In this document: in pieces, positions 15,439 through 23,037 of the stretch
How the letters are laid out: each line of letters starts with the position of its first letter
Position numbering within the stretch: the stretch's first letter is position 1
Assembly: GCA_965657545.1 (NCBI GenBank)
Contig: CBFHOG010000017.1
Span: 1 to 28,055, forward strand
Source of the DNA: UBA7446 sp965657545
GTDB lineage: Bacteria > Bacteroidota > Bacteroidia > Flavobacteriales > Flavobacteriaceae
Direction of reading: 5' to 3'
Length of the DNA stretch: 28,055 nucleotides
Notes under the pieces: generated by a model
The model's database searches: none
What the model saw: the letters and a program-made list of their open reading frames with translations, nothing else
What the model was told of the DNA's origin: nothing
Made by a program: the position numbers and the translations under genes

Positions 15439-16656
15439 TTGAAGCTCACCCAATACAACGACCCAATTTACGGATTTATTACAATCCCGACTCCTTTTAT
15501 TGCCAAACTTGTCAATCATCCCTATGTGCAACGGCTTCGCCGTATCAAACAAATGGGTTTGTCGTTTTTAGTGTTTCCCTCAACGGAACATACCAGGTTT
15601 CAACATGCTTTAGGAGCCATGCATTTGGCAACAAAAGCAGTTTTTGCCTTACGTCAGCAAGCGGTTGAAATCAGCGACGAGGAGGCAGAGGCTTTATATG
15701 CTTGTATGTTGCTTCACGACCTTGGTCATGGTCCTTTTTCCCATGCCTTGGAACATGTGTTGTTCCCCAAAAACACACATGAAGATATGTCGGTAGCATT
15801 AATGGAAAAATTAAATGCTGCGTTTGAGGGAAAGCTCGACATGGCCTTGCAGATGTTTACAAATACATACCCCCGTCAATTTTTTTATCAATTGATTTCC
15901 TCAAACATTGATCTCGACCGTTTAGATTACTTGAAGCGTGATAGTTTTTACTCAGGCGTAACAGAGGGAAATATCAATTCTGAACGCCTTATTTCTATGA
16001 TGCAAGTGCATGACAACCAATTGGTTTTTAATACAAAAGCGGTCTATTCAATTGAGAAGTTTTTATTGGCAAGAAGAATGATGTATTGGTCGGTTTATTT
16101 ACACAAAACAAGTTTTGTAGCAGAGGAGCTTTTGGTGCTATTTTTTGACCGAGCAACCAAACTTATTCAATCAGGAAAAAAAATACAAATGAGTGAGGCT
16201 CTTGCTTATTTTTTGCATCATCTAGATGTAAACATTAAAGCAAAAATAAATTCATTTATTCAGTTAGATGATGCCGATGTTTGGATGCTAATAAAAAATG
16301 CTGTTTTCAATGATGATATAGTGTTGTCCTCCCTAGCCAAAATGCTTTTAAATCGAAAGTTTCCAAAAATTAAATTGGGATATGAACCGTTTTCTGATGA
16401 AAAAATAGCTTTACGTAGATCTGAAATTTCAACAAAATACGGTTTATCTAAAGAGGAAGCTTCTTATTTTGTTTTCTCTGGGAGTTTAGAAATTCAAGGG
16501 TATAAGCAAAAGGAAAATCCAATTCAATTGTACAGCCAAAACGGGGTGTGTTCTTTATTTGATACTTCACCAGATACAGCACACCTACACACACTTACTA
16601 AAAAAGACACAAAGTACTTCTTGGCTTATCCAAAGGGTGACGGATATTTTTCTTAA
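15439..16656 (+). CDS. HD-domain phosphohydrolase
   Basis: A 405-aa HD-superfamily metal-dependent phosphohydrolase related to dGTPase/SAMHD1-like proteins. Conserved signatures are NDPIYGFI (7-14), QRLRRIKQMG (31-40), TRFQHALGAMHL (52-63) with H56, and the HD pair H93-D94 in LLHDLGHGPFSH, followed by SSNIDLDRLDYLKRDS. The substrate is not known. The frame is open to an ATG at 15409, directly against the porX start, but a perfect -7 box lies between the two candidates and the family N terminus fits KLTQYNDPIYGF, so TTG 15439 is preferred. lpxD follows after 10 nt, at the head of the lipid A run. Confidence 0.85.
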   Translation: MKLTQYNDPIYGFITIPTPFIAKLVNHPYVQRLRRIKQMGLSFLVFPSTEHTRFQHALGAMHLATKAVFALRQQAVEISDEEAEALYACMLLHDLGHGPFSHALEHVLFPKNTHEDMSVALMEKLNAAFEGKLDMALQMFTNTYPRQFFYQLISSNIDLDRLDYLKRDSFYSGVTEGNINSERLISMMQVHDNQLVFNTKAVYSIEKFLLARRMMYWSVYLHKTSFVAEELLVLFFDRATKLIQSGKKIQMSEALAYFLHHLDVNIKAKINSFIQLDDADVWMLIKNAVFNDDIVLSSLAKMLLNRKFPKIKLGYEPFSDEKIALRRSEISTKYGLSKEEASYFVFSGSLEIQGYKQKENPIQLYSQNGVCSLFDTSPDTAHLHTLTKKDTKYFLAYPKGDGYFS

Positions 16657-16661
16657 TTTTG
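16654..16661 (+). promoter_or_regulatory. Candidate -7 box for lpxD
   Basis: TAATTTTG matches TAnnTTTG exactly and begins with the TAA stop of the HD gene. The lpxD ATG follows 5 nt later, and the TTTGCACT sequence is shared with the his leader promoter. No good -33 element was found. If active, the lpx genes have their own leaderless transcript. Confidence 0.4.
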
Positions 16662-16666
16662 CACTT

Positions 16667-17695
16667 ATGAATTTCACAGCCTCTCAAATAGCCGAGTTAG
16701 TATCTGGTACGGTTGAGGGAAACAATAATGCTGAAGTCAATAGGCTTTCCAAAATCGAGGAAGGTGAGAAAGGCAGTTTGTCTTTCTTGGCAAATCCAAA
16801 ATACACCTCTCATTTATATACCACTGATGCTACGATAACTTTGGTTCGTGACTCTTTTGTGGCTGAAAAAGAATTTAAAACCACCCTTATTCGGGTGGAG
16901 GACCCTTATGATGCTTTTTCAAAATTATTAGAGCATTATAATCAAATCCAACAGCAATATCCATCTGGTATTGCTCAAACAGCTATCGTTTCACAAGATG
17001 CAACGGTATCGGCAACTGCATTTATTGGAGACTATACGCAAGTGGGTGCAAAAACTACTGTTGAAGACCGAGTAATCATACAACCAAACGTATATGTTGG
17101 TAATAACGTATTCATTGGCGCAAATACAACAATTCACACTGGTGCGAGAATTCTTGACGGCACGATAGTCGGAGAAAATTGTGTTATACACAGCAACGCG
17201 GTAATTGGTGCTGACGGATTTGGTTGGGCGCCAAATGAGAATGGCACTTATGAAAAGGTACCGCAAACAGGTAATGTCATTCTTGGCGATCATGTTGACG
17301 TGGGTGCAAATACTACCATTGACCGCGCAACATTAGGATCCACCAAAATTGGAAAAGGGGTAAAATTGGATAACCTGATTCAAATCGGACACAATGTAGA
17401 GATTGGCGCGCATACTGTAATTGCTGCCCAAACGGGTGTAGCAGGTTCCACTAAAATTGGAACGCATTGCCAAATTGGTGGTCAAGTTGGTATTAGCGGA
17501 CATCTGACCATAGGAAACCATGTAGGTATTCAAGCCAAATCAGGAATTTTAAAAAATATTAAGGATGGTTCAAAAGTAATGGGATATCCTGCTTTTGATT
17601 ATGCTGCATTTAGCAAAGCATATGTCCATTTTCGTAATTTACACACGCATATTTCAGATTTACAAACCCTAAAAAAGAAGCTTGACCATGAGTAA
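16667..17695 (+). CDS. lpxD: UDP-3-O-acylglucosamine N-acyltransferase
   Basis: Third step of lipid A synthesis: transfers a hydroxyacyl chain from ACP to the 2-amino group of UDP-3-O-acylglucosamine. The 342-aa protein has an N-terminal uridine-binding domain (about 1-100) and a left-handed beta-helix of hexapeptide repeats (about 105-310). The catalytic histidine is H242 in QIGHNVEIG, and VIGADGFGWAP is the typical loop. A C-terminal helix (about 320-342) completes the trimer-forming fold. The ATG at 16667 matches the family start; an upstream extension to 16559 only overlaps the HD gene. The 3' end overlaps lpxC-fabZ by 8 bp. Confidence 0.95.
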   Translation: MNFTASQIAELVSGTVEGNNNAEVNRLSKIEEGEKGSLSFLANPKYTSHLYTTDATITLVRDSFVAEKEFKTTLIRVEDPYDAFSKLLEHYNQIQQQYPSGIAQTAIVSQDATVSATAFIGDYTQVGAKTTVEDRVIIQPNVYVGNNVFIGANTTIHTGARILDGTIVGENCVIHSNAVIGADGFGWAPNENGTYEKVPQTGNVILGDHVDVGANTTIDRATLGSTKIGKGVKLDNLIQIGHNVEIGAHTVIAAQTGVAGSTKIGTHCQIGGQVGISGHLTIGNHVGIQAKSGILKNIKDGSKVMGYPAFDYAAFSKAYVHFRNLHTHISDLQTLKKKLDHE

Positions 17696-19088
17696 ACAAA
17701 CCACGATCACAAAGCCCATTTCTTTAAATGGCGTAGGTATTCACACGGGAAAAGAAGTCACATTAACCTTTAAACCTGCTCCTGCAAATCATGGATATGC
17801 GTTTTGCAGGGTTGATCTAGAGGGTAAACCAATTATAGAAGCGGATGCTAATCTTGTTGTAAATACCCAAAGGGGTACCAATTTGCAAAAAAATGGGGTT
17901 AATATCCAAACATCAGAACACGTTTTAGCTGCCCTTGTAGGCTTAGAAATTGATAATGTTTTAATAGAATTAGATGCATCAGAGCCGCCAATTATGGATG
18001 GTTCTTCCAAATTTTTTGTTGATGCATTATTGCAAGCGGGTATTACGGAGCAAGACGACGAACGTTACGAGTATGTAGTTCACGAAAATATTTCTTTTGT
18101 TGACGAAGAAACAGGAAGTGAAATCACTGTCATTCCTGCCGAATCTTATCAGGTTACTACCATGGTGGATTTTGGCACTAAAGTTTTGGGAACCCAAAAT
18201 GCAACGCTAAAGCATATTTCTGAATTTAAGGATGATTTTGCTCACGCCAGAACATTTAGTTTTTTACATGAAATTGAAATGCTTTTGGAAGAAGGACTCA
18301 TAAAGGGTGGTGACTTGAATAACGCCATTGTGTATGTTGATAAAGAGCTTTCCGAGGAAACCATGCAAAAACTATGTATGGCTTTTAACAGGGATTCAAT
18401 AGCTGTTAAACCAAACGGTATTTTAGACAATCTTACACTCAAATACCCAAACGAGGCTGCACGGCATAAACTGCTTGATGTTATTGGGGACTTGGCTTTG
18501 GTTGGTTGTCGTATTAAAGGAAAGGTTATAGCAAACAAACCAGGTCACGCTTTAAACACCAATTTTGCAAAAAAATTGGCCAAAATTATAAAGCAGGAAA
18601 AAAGAAATCGCATTCCAACATTCGACCTTAATGCAGAACCACTTATGGATGTTAATGCCATCATGGACGTTATCCCGCATAGACCTCCATTTTTATTGGT
18701 AGATAAAATTCTTGAGTTAAGTGACTCGCACATTGTTGGTGTGAAAAGTATCACCATGAATGAACCTTATTTTGAGGGGCATTTTCCAGGTCAACCTGTT
18801 ATGCCAGGAGTACTGCAAATAGAAGCAATGGCACAAGCAGGTGGTGTTTTGGTTCTTAGTACGGTTCCAGACCCTGAAAATTACCTTACCTTTTTTATGA
18901 AAATTGAAAATGCCAAGTTCAAAAAACCCGTAGTTCCAGGTGATACTTTGGTATTTAAAATGGAATTATTATCCCCAATAAGACGTGGAATATGCCATAT
19001 GCAGGCCACAGCTTACTCAAGAGGAAGAATTACAACAGAGGCCGAAATGATGGCTCAAATTGTGCGAAAAGATCAAGTTAAAGTATGA
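17688..19088 (+). CDS. lpxC/fabZ: Bifunctional LpxC deacetylase / FabZ dehydratase
   Basis: A natural fusion of two enzymes, typical of Bacteroidota. Residues 1-305 are LpxC, the zinc deacetylase that commits UDP-3-O-acyl-GlcNAc to lipid A: zinc ligands H78 (SEHVLAAL), H260 and D264 (ARHKLLDVIGD), and catalytic H287 (GHALNTNF). Residues 315-466 are FabZ, the 3-hydroxyacyl-ACP dehydratase: MDVIPHRPPFLLVDK (326-340), H365 in GHFPGQPVMPGV and E379 in QIEAMAQ. The two halves share one substrate pool, hydroxyacyl-ACP, so the fusion may balance lipid A against fatty-acid synthesis. The start is the ATG at 17688, overlapping the lpxD stop by 8 bp; the end overlaps lpxA in an ATGA. Confidence 0.95.
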   Translation: MSKQTTITKPISLNGVGIHTGKEVTLTFKPAPANHGYAFCRVDLEGKPIIEADANLVVNTQRGTNLQKNGVNIQTSEHVLAALVGLEIDNVLIELDASEPPIMDGSSKFFVDALLQAGITEQDDERYEYVVHENISFVDEETGSEITVIPAESYQVTTMVDFGTKVLGTQNATLKHISEFKDDFAHARTFSFLHEIEMLLEEGLIKGGDLNNAIVYVDKELSEETMQKLCMAFNRDSIAVKPNGILDNLTLKYPNEAARHKLLDVIGDLALVGCRIKGKVIANKPGHALNTNFAKKLAKIIKQEKRNRIPTFDLNAEPLMDVNAIMDVIPHRPPFLLVDKILELSDSHIVGVKSITMNEPYFEGHFPGQPVMPGVLQIEAMAQAGGVLVLSTVPDPENYLTFFMKIENAKFKKPVVPGDTLVFKMELLSPIRRGICHMQATAYSRGRITTEAEMMAQIVRKDQVKV

Positions 19089-19867
19089 ATCAGCCGTTAG
19101 CGTATGTGCATTCTAATGCCAAAATTGCCAAAAATGTGGTTATCGAACCCTTTACAACAATAGATAAAAATGTTGTTATTGGGGAGGGTACATGGATTGG
19201 TCCAAATGTAACCATTATGGAAGGTGCCCGAATTGGAAAGAATTGCAATATTTTCCCTGGTGCTGTCATTAGTGCTGTCCCACAAGATTTAAAATTTAAT
19301 GGAGAAAACACTACCGCTGAAATTGGTGATAATACAACCATTCGCGAATGTGTTACCATAAACCGTGGAACAAATTCTAGGGGGAAAACAAGTATCGGTA
19401 GTAATTGCCTTATCATGGCATATTCTCACGTAGCCCACGATTGCTTCGTTGGAGATTACTGTATTTTTTCAAACAACAGTACCTTAGCTGGGCATATTAC
19501 TGTAGGAACACACGTTATTTTGGCAGGAATGACTGCAGTCCACCAGTTTTGTTCTATTGGTGATCACGCATTTGTAGCAGGAGGTTCATTGGTTAGAAAA
19601 GATATTCCGCCGTTCGTAAAAGCAGCTCGCGAGCCACTTTCCTATGCTGGCGTAAACTCTGTAGGATTACGAAGAAGAGGATTTGAATCAGATAAAATCA
19701 AAGAGATTCAGAGTATATACCGCATTTTATATCAAAAGAATTTTAACAACTCTCAAGCCACACAAATAATTGAAGCCGAAATGGAAGCTTCAACTGAGCG
19801 TGATGACATCTTACAGTTCATTAGACAATCACAACGTGGTATTATGAAAGGATATTTACAAAATTAA
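19085..19867 (+). CDS. lpxA: UDP-N-acetylglucosamine O-acyltransferase
   Basis: First step of lipid A synthesis, adding a hydroxyacyl chain to the 3-OH of UDP-GlcNAc. The 260-aa protein is a hexapeptide-repeat beta-helix (about 1-185) with a C-terminal helical domain. The catalytic base is H118 in SHVAHDC, equivalent to E. coli H125. PQDLKFNGE (66-74) is the conserved protruding loop, and RGTNSRGKT and REPLSYAGVNSVGL are also family segments. The start overlaps the lpxC-fabZ stop by 4 bp, and efp follows after 2 nt. Confidence 0.95.
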   Translation: MNQPLAYVHSNAKIAKNVVIEPFTTIDKNVVIGEGTWIGPNVTIMEGARIGKNCNIFPGAVISAVPQDLKFNGENTTAEIGDNTTIRECVTINRGTNSRGKTSIGSNCLIMAYSHVAHDCFVGDYCIFSNNSTLAGHITVGTHVILAGMTAVHQFCSIGDHAFVAGGSLVRKDIPPFVKAAREPLSYAGVNSVGLRRRGFESDKIKEIQSIYRILYQKNFNNSQATQIIEAEMEASTERDDILQFIRQSQRGIMKGYLQN

Positions 19868-19869
19868 TT

Positions 19870-20436
19870 ATGGCATCAACATCAGACATACGCAAAGGAC
19901 TTTGTATTCATTTTAACAATGATATTTATAAAATCATTGAATTTTTGCATGTAAAACCAGGGAAGGGCCCTGCCTTTGTTCGTACAAAATTAAAAAGTGT
20001 TACGTCAGGCAAAGTGGTAGATAACACCTTTTCAGCAGGGCATAAAATTGAGGATGTACGTGTTGAAACACGAAAATATCAGTTTTTATATGCTGAGGGA
20101 GATATGTATCACTTCATGAACACTGAAGACTACAATCAAATTGAACTTCAAGAAAGTATTTTAGACCAACCGAAATTGATGAAAGAAGGGGAGGTCGTAA
20201 CGGTAATGATCAACACCGAAGACAGCAGCCCTCTTTCTGTAGAAATGCCAGCCAGTGTTATTTTAGAAATCACACATACAGAGCCCGGCGTAAAGGGGAA
20301 TACGGCAACCAATGCCACAAAACCAGCAACTGCAGAAACGGGTGCCAAAATCAATGTACCTCTTTTTATCAATGAAGGAGACAAAATTAAAGTAGATACC
20401 GAAAAGGGAACATATATAGAACGAGTTAAAGCATAA
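19870..20436 (+). CDS. efp: Elongation factor P
   Basis: Helps ribosomes through polyproline stretches. The 188-aa protein has the KOW-like N-terminal domain and two OB folds. The tip of the first domain, VKPGKGPAF (28-36), places K32 where E. coli EF-P carries its modified lysine (K34); which modification, if any, is used here cannot be read. The C-terminal INVPLFINEGDKIKVDTEKGTYIERV is the standard family ending. It sits between lpxA (2-nt gap) and sucD (1-nt gap), so it is almost certainly part of the same transcript. Confidence 0.95.
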   Translation: MASTSDIRKGLCIHFNNDIYKIIEFLHVKPGKGPAFVRTKLKSVTSGKVVDNTFSAGHKIEDVRVETRKYQFLYAEGDMYHFMNTEDYNQIELQESILDQPKLMKEGEVVTVMINTEDSSPLSVEMPASVILEITHTEPGVKGNTATNATKPATAETGAKINVPLFINEGDKIKVDTEKGTYIERVKA

Positions 20437-20437
20437 T

Positions 20438-21310
20438 ATGAGCGTATTAGTAAATAAATCATCTAAAATAATTGTACAGGGATTCACAGGAAGTGAAGGA
20501 ACTTTTCATGCCAGTCAAATGATTGATTACGGCACCAACGTTGTTGGTGGCGTAACGCCGGGAAAAGGTGGTCAAACACATCTTGGAAAACCAGTTTTTA
20601 ACACAGTTGCAGAGGCAGTTAAAAAAGTACAAGCAGACACCTCTATTATTTTTGTACCACCAGCATTTGCAGCGGATGCTGTAATGGAGGCTGCCGAAGC
20701 AGGTATCAAAGTAATTATCACCATTACTGAAGGCATTCCCGTAAATGACATGGCTAAAGTAATGGAGTATGTCAAAGGCAAAGATTGTCGTGTCGTTGGA
20801 CCAAATTGTCCTGGGGTTATTTCTCCCGAAGAAGCAAAAGTTGGAATTATGCCTGGCTTTGTGTTCAAAAAAGGAAAAGTTGGAATTGTTTCAAAATCGG
20901 GAACCCTTACGTATGAAGCTGCTGATCAAGTGGTAAAAGAAGGTTTTGGTATTACAACAGCTATTGGAATTGGTGGTGACCCTATTATTGGTACAACTAC
21001 AAAAGACGCAGTCCAGTTACTTATGGAAGACGACGAAACTGAATGTATTGTAATGATTGGCGAAATTGGCGGACAACTAGAAGCCGATGCGGCAAATTGG
21101 ATAAAAGCGCAAGGTAACCCTAAGCCTGTTGTTGGTTTTATTGCTGGTGAAACAGCACCTAAGGGGCGTACAATGGGACACGCTGGGGCTATTGTTGGTG
21201 GTGCTGAAGATACTGCCGAAGCCAAAAAAGCAATTATGAAAGCCTGTGGAATTCACGTGGTAGATTCACCTGCAGCTATTGGAAAAACAGTTGCTAAAGC
21301 ATTAGCATAA
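20438..21310 (+). CDS. sucD: Succinyl-CoA synthetase alpha subunit
   Basis: TCA-cycle enzyme subunit that forms the phosphohistidine intermediate and binds CoA. The 290-aa protein has the CoA-binding Rossmann fold with GFTGSEGTFH (15-24) and GVTPGKGGQTH (38-48), then the ligase domain with H248 in GRTMGHAGA as the phosphorylated histidine. The beta subunit gene sucC is not in this window, so the two subunits are encoded apart. It is packed between efp (1-nt gap) and fabG (2-nt gap). Confidence 0.95.
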   Translation: MSVLVNKSSKIIVQGFTGSEGTFHASQMIDYGTNVVGGVTPGKGGQTHLGKPVFNTVAEAVKKVQADTSIIFVPPAFAADAVMEAAEAGIKVIITITEGIPVNDMAKVMEYVKGKDCRVVGPNCPGVISPEEAKVGIMPGFVFKKGKVGIVSKSGTLTYEAADQVVKEGFGITTAIGIGGDPIIGTTTKDAVQLLMEDDETECIVMIGEIGGQLEADAANWIKAQGNPKPVVGFIAGETAPKGRTMGHAGAIVGGAEDTAEAKKAIMKACGIHVVDSPAAIGKTVAKALA

Positions 21311-21312
21311 TT

Positions 21313-22059
21313 ATGGAGTTAGTCAAAGGAAAAAACGTTCTTATTACAGGTGCCAGTAGAGGTATTGGAAAAGGAATTGCACAAGCTTTCGCGCAACATG
21401 GTGCAAATGTTGCTTTTACTTACAGCTCGTCTGCAGGTCCTGCTGAGGAATTGGAACAGGAATTAACGTCATTTGGCGTAAAAGCAAAAGCTTATCAGTC
21501 TAATGCCGCCGATTTTGAATCAGCACAGCAATTAGCAGCAGATGTTTTAAAAGAATTTGGAAGTATAGACGTGCTTATCAATAATGCGGGTATTACCAAA
21601 GACAATCTATTGATGCGTATTTCTGAAGAAGATTTTGATAAAGTTATTGAAGTAAACTTGAAATCTGTTTTTAATATGACTAAAGCGGTACAGCGCACCA
21701 TGCTTAAGCAACGTCACGGAAGTCTTATTCATATGAGTTCTGTGGTGGGTGTAAAAGGAAATGCTGGTCAGTCAAATTATGCAGCCTCTAAAGCGGGTAT
21801 TATTGGTTTTTCAAAATCAGTTGCTTTGGAGCTAGGGTCAAGAAATATTCGTTCAAACGTAATTGCGCCAGGTTTTATAGAAACAGAAATGACAGGAAAA
21901 CTTCCTGAAGATGTAGTTGCACAATGGCGTGCTGGTATTCCGTTAAAGCGTGGCGGTTCTCCTGATGATGTTGCCAACGCTTGTTTATTTTTAGCCTCCG
22001 ATTTATCTGCGTATATTACGGGACAAGTCTTAAACGTTGACGGCGGTATGTTAACCTAA
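21313..22059 (+). CDS. fabG: 3-oxoacyl-ACP reductase
   Basis: NADPH-dependent short-chain dehydrogenase of fatty-acid elongation. The 248-aa protein shows the cofactor motif TGASRGIGKG (12-21), NNAG (90-93), N115, and the catalytic S143, Y156 and K160 in SSVVG and YAASK. The C-terminal GQVLNVDGGML is the usual ending. With fabZ in the same run it supplies reduced hydroxyacyl-ACP to both fatty-acid and lipid A synthesis. General short-chain dehydrogenases look alike, but length and context support FabG. Confidence 0.92.
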   Translation: MELVKGKNVLITGASRGIGKGIAQAFAQHGANVAFTYSSSAGPAEELEQELTSFGVKAKAYQSNAADFESAQQLAADVLKEFGSIDVLINNAGITKDNLLMRISEEDFDKVIEVNLKSVFNMTKAVQRTMLKQRHGSLIHMSSVVGVKGNAGQSNYAASKAGIIGFSKSVALELGSRNIRSNVIAPGFIETEMTGKLPEDVVAQWRAGIPLKRGGSPDDVANACLFLASDLSAYITGQVLNVDGGMLT

Positions 22060-22069
22060 TTTTTATATC

Positions 22070-22888
22070 ATGAATAAAATTCCAAAACTCGGACTACCAG
22101 TAATAGTCATTATTTTAGTAAGTATTATTTTTATTTCAAAATCTTCTGTGAATATCGGTTCCGGTGAAGCAGGAGTATTATTTAAAACTTTCGGAGGGGG
22201 AGTTGTTACTGACGAAGCGCCCTTAAGTGAAGGTTTCCACATCATTGCCCCTTGGAATCGGGTTTATATTTACAATATCAAACAGCAAGAAGAATTTGAA
22301 AGCGGCATGCGTGTACTTTCTTCTAACGGATTAGAAATTTCGTTAGATGTTTCCGTGTTGTATCAGCCAAAACTTGACGAGTTGGGCTTGTTACACAAAA
22401 CAAAAGGAGAAAATTATCTGAATATTGTTATTGCACCTGAAATCCGTGCGGTTGCACGTTCGGTAATTGGACGATATACTCCAGAGCAATTATACTCCAC
22501 AAAACGAGATGCCATTCAAAATGAAATTTTTGAAGAAACCAAGCGAAAGGTGGAACAACAGCATGTACAGCTAAATTCAGTTTTAGTCCGTGATGTTACA
22601 CTTCCTAATTCGATAAAAGAAGCCATTCAGCGTAAGCTTACACAAGAGCAAGAATCATTGGAATATGAATTCCGATTAGAAAAAGCACGTCAGGAAGCTG
22701 AGAAAGTACGTATTGATGCAGAAGGAAAGGCAATAGCAAACCGTATTTTAGCTGCATCGCTTACACCAAACATTCTTAGAGAAAAAGGAATCGAAGCCAC
22801 GCTAAAACTTGCTGAATCACCAAATTCTAAAGTAGTGATTATAGGTAATGGAAAAGATGGTTTACCACTTATTTTAGGAAATCAATAA
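22070..22888 (+). CDS. Prohibitin-like SPFH-domain membrane protein
   Basis: A 272-aa protein with one N-terminal transmembrane segment (about 8-23) followed by an SPFH/prohibitin domain. GEGFHIIAPW-like SEGFHIIAPWNRVYIYN and SLDVSVLYQ are typical strands. A long charged coiled coil (about 170-230, ending EAEKVRIDAEGKAIANRI) drives ring assembly in this family. Such proteins form large membrane rings, often with proteases or as membrane-domain scaffolds; no partner protease lies next to it here. It begins 10 nt after fabG and probably ends the transcript before the his promoter. Confidence 0.88.
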   Translation: MNKIPKLGLPVIVIILVSIIFISKSSVNIGSGEAGVLFKTFGGGVVTDEAPLSEGFHIIAPWNRVYIYNIKQQEEFESGMRVLSSNGLEISLDVSVLYQPKLDELGLLHKTKGENYLNIVIAPEIRAVARSVIGRYTPEQLYSTKRDAIQNEIFEETKRKVEQQHVQLNSVLVRDVTLPNSIKEAIQRKLTQEQESLEYEFRLEKARQEAEKVRIDAEGKAIANRILAASLTPNILREKGIEATLKLAESPNSKVVIIGNGKDGLPLILGNQ

Positions 22889-22906
22889 GATTTTAAAAAA
22901 AAGTTC

Positions 22907-22914
22907 GATATTTG
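22907..22914 (+). promoter_or_regulatory. -7 box of the histidine operon leader promoter
   Basis: GATATTTG matches TAnnTTTG except at the first base. It lies in the 33-nt gap between the prohibitin-like gene and the leader peptide. The leader ATG (22922) starts 7 nt after the box, so the transcript would begin at or just before the start codon. No clear -33 element was seen. Confidence 0.5.
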
Positions 22915-22921
22915 CACTCAA

Positions 22922-22975
22922 ATGAAAACAACACATACACATCACCACGAAAAGTCATCGTTTCAAACGAACTAG
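22922..22975 (+). CDS. Histidine operon leader peptide (hisL-like)
   Basis: A 17-codon reading frame, MKTTHTHHHEKSSFQTN, ending in TAG. Four of its codons are His (positions 5, 7, 8, 9; bases 22934-22948), directly upstream of a terminator and hisG. The peptide itself probably has no function; its translation senses charged tRNA-His. A ribosome stalled at the His codons leaves 22960-22969 free to form the antiterminator, whereas one that reaches the stop covers it. The tract is shorter than the seven-His enteric leader and is unlike it in sequence, so it may be an independent solution. Confidence 0.85.
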   Translation: MKTTHTHHHEKSSFQTN

Positions 22976-23012
22976 GTGAGGTGTATCCATAACCGAATAA
23001 CCCGTTTGAAGC
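22958..23012 (+). promoter_or_regulatory. his antiterminator pairing region
   Basis: Bases 22960-22969 can pair with 23003-23012 over 10 positions: nine Watson-Crick pairs and one G-U. The second strand includes most of the 5' arm of the terminator, so the two structures exclude each other. The first strand can also fold on itself (stem 22958-22962 with 22966-22970, 3-nt loop), which may act as a protector or pause hairpin. Confidence 0.7.
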
Positions 23013-23031
23013 AACTCAAACGGGTTTTTTT
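22999..23031 (+). terminator. Intrinsic terminator of the his attenuator
   Basis: AACCCGTTTGA (22999-23009) and TCAAACGGGTT (23016-23026) form a perfect 11-bp stem around a 6-nt loop, running into a 7-T tract (23025-23031). It ends 6 nt before the hisG start, so readthrough is needed for any his expression from the leader promoter. Confidence 0.9.
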
Positions 23032-23037
23032 GTATCA

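Noticed and set aside
15409..15552. N-terminal extension of porX to 15552
   Set aside because: The extra residues precede a standard receiver-domain start, overlap the HD gene and would exceed the usual PorX length of about 515 aa.
16559..16666. Upstream extension of lpxD
   Set aside because: It overlaps the end of the HD gene and does not resemble LpxD; the ATG at 16667 gives the family N terminus.
16667..19867. Hexapeptide repeats in lpxD and lpxA as a DNA repeat
   Set aside because: The periodic pattern is the protein beta-helix code of these enzymes and not a nucleotide-level repeat.
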